A DNA stretch of 64,000 nucleotides from Ottelia alismoides. Lineage: Eukaryota; Streptophyta; Magnoliopsida; Alismatales; Hydrocharitaceae. A program made the translations under genes and the position numbers. Under the pieces are notes generated by a model. The model did not search any database. It saw only the letters and a list, made by a program, of their open reading frames with translations, and was not told the origin of the DNA. Where the stretch lies: contig JAZKJV010006053.1 in assembly GCA_037367405.1 (NCBI GenBank), positions 336,454 to 400,453 on the forward strand, in the 5' to 3' direction. Positions 55,672 to 64,000 of this stretch are shown here, piece by piece. The stretch's first letter is position 1; each line of letters starts with the position of its first letter.

Positions 55672-57766
55672 CCCCCCTATACTTAACTTTGCTAGTCCCT
55701 TAGCAAACACTTATTTGAAAAAGAAGTGAAAAAGAAAGAAAGAAAAAGAAAAAGAGGATGTACATGGATCAAGGTTGATTATTAAACTTGCCTTCATTAA
55801 ATTGGGGTATGGAGCTCGATCAGATCTTTGGATTATTAATGTGTCGGAACCTTATTTAGACTTAAGCTTAAAACTCAACAGCCTCTAAGTTCCACTAATC
55901 TATAACCAAGACTCCTCAATGCTCCAGATCAGAACAAATCATCAATCACAAACCCTGAAGACCATGAATCTTTTCTTGTCCTGTGAAAGTGAGGTCTAAG
56001 CTCTCCACCTCAGAAATGGCAACTTGACAACCCTCCCCAACAAGGTAACTCTATGACCTCAGTCTGGCCACTCTTTCCTCGAGGAGCGGGGTATTCCCTT
56101 CTAAGTTCAAGTTCAACCGGCTCAAGAAGAGGGGGAAGAAGAGAATGGGTCAAGGCCAGTGTAGCCAAGTACCCTTGGGAGCTTGACCAGTGTAGCCAAG
56201 TCTCCCTGCTGCAAGCTACAACAGGTGGATCATGAAACCAAGCTTTGCTTATTGCACTCTATATACATACTCCGGTGGGATTATCATTTTCTATCAGACC
56301 CACCACTTTTTTGGAGTTATTTTTTTTTGCACATTTTTTTTCGAGTGCATCTATACAACACATACATGTGCAGCATATATACAAGGAGTTTTTCCTCTTG
56401 AGCCAGTAGACTATCCCTCTTTTGAAGCTTTATTGCAACCCACAACTCCCGTCGCTAGACTTCATGGCAACCAGACCAAGTTGAGACGCACTTCCTTCAC
56501 TAAAAGAAGAAGAGAGGTTCCGCCTAGAAGTACTACCCTCATATGCTACCCCAAGTCAAGGAAGACTGCCTCCTCACCACCTCATCCGTAGAGAGCTCGG
56601 TGCATAGTGCTAGTGTCCAAGTAAAGCCATAATCTATATGAGTCATGTGTTGTTGTTAAGTGCTCTACTTAGGCTCATTGAGATGACATGTGATCATAGC
56701 CTAGTGGACTCAAAGAATTAAGTCACTATGGACTTGAAAAGCCTTAAACCTAAGCCCTATAAGGTTCCTCTTAGAAGTTAGGTGGATTAAGATCTTAATC
56801 AAGCTCCATTTCTCAATTTGATTCCAGGCTAGTTTAAGTGTCAACTATCATCCAGAAAAACTATATACATATGTACAAAAGATGCTTATTTACACGAATT
56901 TTACAAACATGCAAAATTTTTGAAAAATGTTTTGAAATCATGAATGAATGATGCATGAAGTGCAAGTTTTGCAAAAAGATATTTACACACATTTACACAA
57001 GATTTTTGCAAACTTTTGATTTTCAAAACATTTTGGAAAAATTTTGTACTTATATACATAATTTTGATACAAAAATATTTACACAAGCTTTACACAAAAG
57101 ATTTTTGAAATAATTTTTACAAAAATAATTTGTACACTAGCTATTCATGTGCAAATAAAAGAAGTTTATGTACATGAAAATTTTTAATTTTCTGTGGTTT
57201 TTAGCCATTTTATTTATTAACACACTCACACAAAGTACGAGTTATGGCTAAAGTATATATGAAATATATACACACCCCCTATACTTAGCTCGAAGGATGT
57301 CCTCAGAGTCAAGAGCGATGAAGAAGACATAACTCGTGCTAGGTATAGGGAAGTGAAAAGAAAGGCTATATACAAGGAAGAAGAGATGAAAATAAAAAAA
57401 AGTCAAAAGGGTCTCGGGTCTTCCCCCTATACTTAGGATCAAATAATCCTAAGTATAGCAGGCTGTATACTAAGGGAAAACCGAGTGGAGAATGTACAGG
57501 GTCTACCCCCCCTATACTTAGGGTGAAATATCCCTAAGTATAGGCAGCAAAAACAGGGGTAAACAGGAACACAAGAAATACCCAAGAGGTCTCACATCCC
57601 CCCTATACTTAGGGTAAAGTGCACCCTAAGTATAGCATAATCACAAGATGAAGAAAGGGATGTGGGACTAAAGAATGTAGTGATATGGACATCTGGATCT
57701 ATACAAGGTGGAAGATCAGTGAAACTCAATCGTGAGATGCATTAGATGTGAGTCAAAGACCACATC
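55672..57766 (-). other. Unit 2 region between 3' LTR and pol
   Basis: Mostly AT-rich, non-coding. It holds the purine tract, the gctagtcccttagcaaacac block, a block shared with units 0 and 1 at about 56,090-56,140, and the hairpin series at 57,275-57,635. No envelope-like frame is seen, although some Athila elements carry one here. Confidence 0.75.
57275..57635. repeat. Series of purine-tract-like hairpins, unit 2
   Basis: Four inverted-repeat pairs: 57,275-57,288/57,338-57,350 (weakest, with an outer gagttatg/cataactc stem); 57,423-57,437/57,448-57,458; 57,506-57,523/57,532-57,544; 57,598-57,614/57,624-57,635. Spacing is about 83-92 bp between the last three. On the minus strand each carries AAGTATAGGGGG, the same as the functional tract beside the LTR. 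Confidence 0.87.
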
Positions 57767-60700
57767 TCACGCAAAATGAATAGGGGCAAGATCAACGACC
57801 CGCGGCTCATGATCTAGAAATGGTTTGAACCGCTGGCCGTTCACTCGAAAGGTACTCTCAGAAGACAACTCAGATATATCGATGCTACCGTTGTCGTGTA
57901 CCTTTCTGACCAAGTAGGGTCCCTTCCATTTGCTCTGTAGCTTCCCTGGAAACAAACGAAGCCCCGCATCAAACAGCCATACTCTCTGTCCAATCTCAAA
58001 ATGCTTGTGGCTGATATGAGAATCATGCCACTCCTTTACTTTCTCCTTATAATGTAGGCTGTTTGAGAAAGCTGTATCTCTAAGCTCCTCCAGGGCAGCT
58101 AACTCTGCCCTCCTCTGGTCTCCCATGCCATCTGGATCCATAAGAATATCAGTGACTGCCCAAAGTGACTTGTGCCTCAGCTCAACAGGTAAATGGCACG
58201 GCTTGCCATATACGAGGCGAAAGGGAGATGTGCCCAATGGAGTCTTGGAAGACATCCTATATGCCCACAAGACCGAGTCCAAAAGCTGTGACCAATTCTT
58301 TCGGTCAGGGCGGACGACTTTCTGCAATATAGTCTTGATCTCCCTATTCGACACCTCGGCTAGACCATTCGTCTGTGGATGGTAAGGTGTAGCAACACGA
58401 TGGTCTATACCGAACTCGCTAGCAAGGGCCTTCACCTGGTCGTTGATGAAGTGAGATCCCCCATCAGAAATCAGAACTCGTGGAACCCCGAACCGCGTGA
58501 TGATGTGCTTCCTCAAAAATATGTAAACTGTCCTCGCATCAACGGCTCGAGCGGGGATAGCCTCCACCCAACGACTAACATAGTCTACGGCCAACAGAAT
58601 GTACTCAAACCCCTGACTCTTAGGGAATGGACCCATGAAATCGATGCCCCATGCGTCAAAAACCTCACAGAAGTGAATGGGCTGCATCGGCATCATATCA
58701 CGCTGTCCACAAGTGCCCATCCTCTGACAGTCAGTACACCTCTTCACGAACTCATCTGAGTCCTTGAAGAGGGTAGGCCACCACAAGCCGGATTGGAGCA
58801 CCTTCTGTGCCGTTCTCCTCCTAGAATGATGTCCTCCTGCCTCGAGCTTGTGGCAGTAAGTGAGGACGCTATGGTGTTCCTCCTGAGGAATACACCGACG
58901 CCAGACGCTATCCCCTCCTTCGTGGTAAAGGATGGGATCCTCCCAGTGGTAAGACTTGGCCTACGCAAGGAAGGTCTCAAGCCTCTGCCTGGGCCAATCT
59001 TGTGGGACTTTCCCAGCAACGAGAAAGTTCACAATATTGGCGTACCATGGGAGTGAGGCGATAGCAAGGATCGCCTCATATGGGAAGGTATCTCGAATAG
59101 GGTCAATCTGCTCAGTCTCCTTAGGCTGCTCTAAACGGGAGAGATGATCCGCCACCACATTCTTAACTCCAGGGTTATCCTTGATCTCAATATCGAACTC
59201 CTGGAGTAGAAGGATCCATCTAGTCAGTTTGGCCTTGGCATCCTTCTTTGCCATGAGGTACCTGATGGAGGTGTGATCTGTGTACAAAGTCACTCTAGAT
59301 CCGATGATATACGATCTGAACTTATCCAGGGCAAACACTACGGCTAGCATCTCCTTTTTTGTAACCGTGTAATTCTGCTGGGCGGAATCCAATGTGCGGC
59401 TAGCGTAGTGAATGGCAAATGGAACTCCATCCCTCCTCTGTCCCAGCACTGCCCCTACGGCAAAATCGGAGGCATCCGTCATGATCTCGAATGGGAGAGA
59501 CCAATCAGGCGGCTGGAGGACAGGAGCCTCAATCACGCACTACTGGAGAGTCGCGAAGGATGAAAGACACTTGTGATCGATAAGGAACTCGGTGTCTTTC
59601 GTCAAGAGGTCAGTCAACGGCCGGGCAATCCTGCTGAAATCCTGAATAAACCTCCTGTAAAATCCAACGTTCCCCGGGAATGACCGTAGCTGCCTCAAAT
59701 TGGACGGTGGTGCGAGTTTCCTAATGACATCCACCTTGGCCGGATCAACCTCCATGCCCCTGTTGGAGATGATATGGCCAAGCACCGTCCCTTGAGTCAC
59801 CATGAAGTGACTCTTCTCCCAAGATAGAACCAAATGGTACTCAATACATCGCTGGAGTACTCGGTCTAGGCAGTCAAGACAGGAATCGAATCCATCGCCG
59901 TAGACCGAGAAATCGTCCATGAAGACCTCCAAACATTCCCCTACCATGTCCGAAAAGATCGACAGCATGCACCTCTGAAAAGTCGCAGGGGCGTTGCATA
60001 GCCCAAATGGCATGCGTCGAAAGGCATATGTACCGAAGGGACAGGTAAAGGTGGTCTTCTCCTGGTCCTCAGGAGCGATGGCCACCTGGTTGTAGCCCGA
60101 GTACCCATCCAGGATGTAATAATGGCTCTTCCCTGCCAGTCTCTCAATGATCTGGTCAATAAAAGGCAGGGGAAATGGTCCTTCTTGGTGTCCTGGTTGA
60201 GTCTCCTGTAGTCAACACAGACTCTCCAAGAGGTGGGTACTCGTGTAGCAATCTCCTCTCCCGACTCACTGATCACAGTCGTGATGCCCGTCTTCTTGGG
60301 CACCACATGCAAGGGGCTGACCCACTTGGAGTCGGAAATGGGATAAATAAAATCTGCACTCCACCATTTTGATATTTCCTTCATCACGACCTCTCTCAGG
60401 TTGGGGTTCAGTCGCCGCTGGAACTCACGCGACGGCTTCACCCCCTCCTCGAGATAAATATGGTGGGAGCACACTGATGGACTAATCCCATGGAGATCTG
60501 CTACGCTCCATCCGATTGCCTTGCGGTTCTTTTCAAGAACCCCCATCAAACGGGACTCCTGATCTCCAGTCAGATCGACGGAGATGATGACTGGGTACAT
60601 CTCAGGCTCACCCGCAAGGAACCGATACTTCAGCGAAGTAGGGAGCGGCTTCAGCTCTGGAAGGCTGGGTGCTGGCAAATCTGGCTGCAGAAGGAAATGA

Positions 60701-61800
60701 GTGAATGCTGCTAAGTCTGCCAAATCTGCCTGGGAGAAAGAAAGCGAACTCTCGCAAACTGGATCTGGAGAAGGCTGCTCAACTGCACTGTCTCTGATCT
60801 GCTCTGCATCTACCTCCTCCTCATCTGTAGGCTCAAGTGGACTCAAGTATGGCATCTGATCATCACAATCTCCCCAATCAGACTCTGAATCCGAGGGATC
60901 TGCATCAAACGCGGTGGCATCAGTACCACCGTAACACAAGGTGGCCTCAGCACCACCATCACTGATAGTCGTGTCGCGATCAAGGACCGGCTCTGCTGCC
61001 TCTGTAGTATCCTGGACCAGGGCTGTGCTCTCCAGACTCTCCTCTGCTATCATCTCGGCATCAGCTGTATCTGAAAATGAGAGGATGGCCTGTGCTGCAG
61101 GATCTGCCCATACTGCCTCGTCGTCTGTGATCACAAAATCACAGTCCTGGTGGATGTCTGGCTCTGTGTCTGTCAGCTTCTCTGAATCTGTGCTAGCCTC
61201 TGAGCGTGCTCTCTCTCTGGCTCTGTAGTCCTCGACCGTCTCTATTTGTATACTTTCACCCTCGACGCGAAAGTACACCTTCCCGCTGTCATGATCAGTC
61301 ACCGCCTTGGCTGTGGCCAAGAACGGACGACCAAGGATGATGGGGGTATCGGTTACTGAATCAGGGATCTCCATGTCCAACACTACGAAGTCCACGGGGA
61401 ATTGCAGACCTTGAATCGTGACGATAACGTCTCGTAACAACCCCTTCGGCCTCTTGACAGATCGATCAGCGAACTGAAGGATTGTCCTGCTCTGTCGAAG
61501 AGTGCCCAACTCGAAGCGGTTGAGAAGGGCTGCCGGAAGTAGGTTGATCGACGATCCGCTATCTAATAGAGTCCGGTCGAACCTCTGCTCACTAATCTGG
61601 CATCTGACATACGGGGCCCCTGAATCTGGCCTCTTGGTTGGCAGACGGTTCTGGATCGTAAAACACGTGGCTTTCGTCTGCACATGAATCTCTGAAGTGT
61701 GGTTCCTCCTCCTCCTCCTGACTGTGGTCCTGTCTCTCAAAGATCGCTGAAGAAGGGGGATGTGCTGCAAAGCCTCCTGGAGGGTCAGCTGGAGGATCAT
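57767..61800 (-). pseudogene. Athila-type pol (protease-RT-RNase H-integrase), lightly damaged
   Basis: From 61,800 downward: basic N-terminus; protease (LLDSGSSINLLP, ILGRPFLATAKA); acidic linker; RT (RRLNPNLREVVMKEISK, VSPLHVVPKKTG, VCVDYRRLN, FMDDFSVYG with the DD pair); RNase H ([26 protein letters not shown]); integrase with an HHCC-type zinc region (CTDCQRMGT), DFMGPFPKSQ, LISDGGSHF and the Glu in NGLAEVSNREIK. Damage is one frameshift near 60,165-60,175 and two in-frame stops at 59,540-59,542 and 58,961-58,963. Family role: polyprotein for reverse transcription and integration. The frame starts about 14 bases after the primer-binding site, so no gag precedes it. Confidence 0.9.
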
Positions 61801-61813
61801 TGAGAGACTGTGG

Positions 61814-61831
61814 TCCCCGGCAACGGCACCA
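61814..61831 (-). other. Primer-binding site, tRNA-Asp type (unit 2)
   Basis: On the minus strand TGGTGCCGTTGCCGGGGA, one change (T for C at the fourth base) from the expected tRNA-Asp complement. It lies three bases from LTR3. Confidence 0.85.
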
Positions 61832-61834
61832 TTC

Positions 61835-64000
61835 TGATGAGCGACCTGAAGGCTAGGGTATAGGTGCTAAAGTGGTCGTTGCGACCCACGCGATCAAGTC
61901 GGCTCAATCAAGAAAAATGAACCACTCAACAAAGATAAAAGCGATCAAAATGCGAAGTAGCGGTCCTGCTATTGGATTAACCTGGTATATCACTCAGGGT
62001 CGAACTCAAGGAGCACGGGTTGGCCTCTCGGCCTACGAAGTAGTAAAAATAAATAAAATAAAAGAGGAAAATATTTTTAGTGGTTTTTAATTTATTTTAT
62101 ATTTTTTTGGATTTTTAAGTGATTGAGAAATTAAGAAAAACAAAGAAAGGCACACTTTAACAAATTATTTAAAGCACTAAAAATCAAACAAAAATTCAAA
62201 CAAAAATGTTTTTATGTGTTTTATATTTTTTTATGTCTTTGGTGAATTTTTAATAATTTTCTGATATTTATTTAATTTTCTAAAAATCAAACAGTAGCTA
62301 AAATGAATGGTACTGTCCAGCCGAGCCAAAAAGCCCTAGATACAATATCTAAGAGCCTCAAAATGGCCTGGAGGTAATTTTCCTACAAAGAAGACAAAAT
62401 GAGGAAAATTTAGGTACCGATTTTATTGTTTTTGGACTTTTAGTTTATTTACTAGAATTTTTATAAGTTGTTGAGTGTTTTTAAGTTTTTAGTGGTTTTT
62501 AGTGATGAAAAATAGCCAAAAATGGCTGGAAAATCCAAATAAGAAAGACAAACAGTAACTAATTTTTATAGAATTTTTTAAATGAGTTTTAATATTTTTT
62601 TGTGATTTTTCTAGCTAGACAGTGATAAAAGTAGAGGTTTTTGAATTTTTAAAAATATCAAACGAAATCAAAAATGTCCTAAAAAATCCACAAAAATCCT
62701 ACACCATGGCATGAGCCATGTGTCAAATTTTCGTTGGATTTGGAGGTGTTTTGATATTTTATTCAAAAATAAAGGATAGGCACTGTACCCAGGGATGCAA
62801 ATACCCTAGTTCTGGGGGATCTGGTGCAAAATACCCAGCAAAACACGTACCACGCGCGTGCCTGGGGCACTCAGGACCCAAATGTAAAAAAAATAAGTCC
62901 CGAGGACTTATTGGTAACAGGTACCAAAAGTCCAGGGGCTTATCTGCAAAATACCCAAAATATATCGCACATGTGGAAATAAATCACGCACAGGGGTATA
63001 AATGCAAATAGATAAAAGTTTTCATTCATTCAATAACATCCAGAACTACAGGGGTCTCTACTGCAAATAAACCAAAAGATCACGTGTCGATGCACGTGTC
63101 CACAACTGGCAGGGGTATAAATGCAAATAAAGTAAAGCACAGGGTCCAATATGCAAATAGCCCTAAAACTAAACAACTGACTTTAATATTTACAGGACTA
63201 AAATTAAATAAAAATAAAGACAGGGCCTAAGGGTAATTTACCCTTTATTATGCGGAAGGGCTGGATGGCTGCCACGTGGCTGATCGAGCGGTCGAGAGCA
63301 GGTGGCACTCCAGCACTGGGGTCCTCGGGCTGATCCAACGGTAACGGCCGAGCCACGTGTCGATCTAACGGCTGGGATCAGACTCCTCAGATCTGACGTC
63401 AAAGGGGGCTCCAGGAACGAACGGTCCGGATGGCGCCTGGAGCAGGAGGCTGATCCGACGGCGATGGAGGATGCTGGAAGAACAGGTGCCCGACGAGACT
63501 CGCCGGCTCGGGCGTGCGCTATGCTCCTCCTTGGAGCACTCTAATGGTCGGAGAAGAAAGCTGGAGTGCTCCCGCGTCTGCTGCGATGCTCCGATGATCG
63601 AGCCGAGCTCCGAGGAGCTCGGGCAAGGTCGGCGGAGCTGGGTCTCCTGACTGGATGACGAAGGGCCTCAGATGGCCCTCGTTTCGACCTGAAAAATGAA
63701 CCAGAAGACTCACGGGTCGAGGGCAAATTGCCTCGACCCGGTTAGGCGAAGTGGGGGTGACTGATGCGTCGGGATGGCGAGCTCCGGCGAAGGTGGTGGA
63801 CAGAGGAGCTCGGTTCCCAGCTCCTGTGCGAGCTGGGTTGAGTGAATGGGTGAAGAAGGTGCGTCGGAGAGTGGCGGAGGTGAAGGTCGATTCCGATGAT
63901 CGATAGGGGTGACGGAGTGGTCGGAATCAAAGAAACGCGGCGGCGGAGCGATTTGGGCGTAAACTGAAATTAAAGGAAAAGATGGGCTATCGGAGCTACA
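61835..64000 (-). repeat. LTR3 (5' LTR of unit 2), cut by the window end
   Basis: Starts tgatgagcgacctgaaggct and runs parallel to LTR1 and LTR2 to the end of the window, including the tgcaaata array and the start of the GC-rich island (from about 63,250). About 1.45 kb of the LTR should lie beyond the window. Confidence 0.9.

Noticed and set aside
57275..57635. CRISPR-like array
   Set aside because: The repeats are inverted pairs matching the element's own purine tract, spacing is uneven, and the source is a plant retrotransposon.

Overview
The window looks like nuclear DNA of a flowering plant with a repeat-rich genome. It has GT-AG introns, one conserved plant gene, and layered retrotransposons and DNA transposons. 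It has no bacterial or organellar features. I cannot name the species. LAYOUT: (1) 1-4.86 kb is decayed LTR-retrotransposon sequence: a piece resembling the long LTR seen at 40-44 kb, a Ty3/gypsy gag-PR-RT remnant, and a probable SIRE-like LTR. (2) 4.88-10.15 kb is a decayed L1-clade LINE on the + strand with endonuclease, RT and zinc-knuckle regions. (3) 11.26-30.19 kb is the only host gene I can support. It encodes an FCP1-type RNA polymerase II CTD phosphatase with a C-terminal BRCT domain (CPL4-like). Eight exons join in frame to 451 residues. About 17.6 of its 18.9 kb is intron, mostly transposons. Intron 2 (5.8 kb) is a nest: a copia fragment (-) split by a SINE and by an L1, the L1 in turn split by a MITE-like insert and an RTE LINE. 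Intron 3 (8.8 kb) holds a nearly full-length RTE LINE (-) split by a complete but dead Ty1/copia element, plus a 153-bp RTE tail (+). (4) 30.2-40.46 kb is intergenic. It holds a probable copia LTR, an AT-rich tandem repeat split by a hAT element with an 8-bp target duplication, a 1.2-kb inverted-repeat element, a fold-back CACTA MITE, and a CACTA transposon end with transposase-like exons. (5) 40.46-64 kb is a stack of Athila-type (Ty3/gypsy) elements on the minus strand. A diverged unit (LTR0 plus a 3' internal piece) is cut by a tandem LTR-internal-LTR-internal-LTR array. HOW THE PARTS RELATE: the host gene keeps its frame and all its splice signals despite the insertions, so it is probably functional, although its introns carry RTE copies in opposite orientations on both sides of exon 3. 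The Athila units share a layout with no gag, because protease coding starts a few tens of bases from the primer-binding site. Between pol and the 3' LTR they carry a series of hairpins, each ending in a copy of the polypurine tract. The SINE tail matches the 3' tail of the RTE LINEs in the same gene, which suggests a SINE-LINE partnership. All family names rest on motifs read by eye; no database search was run.
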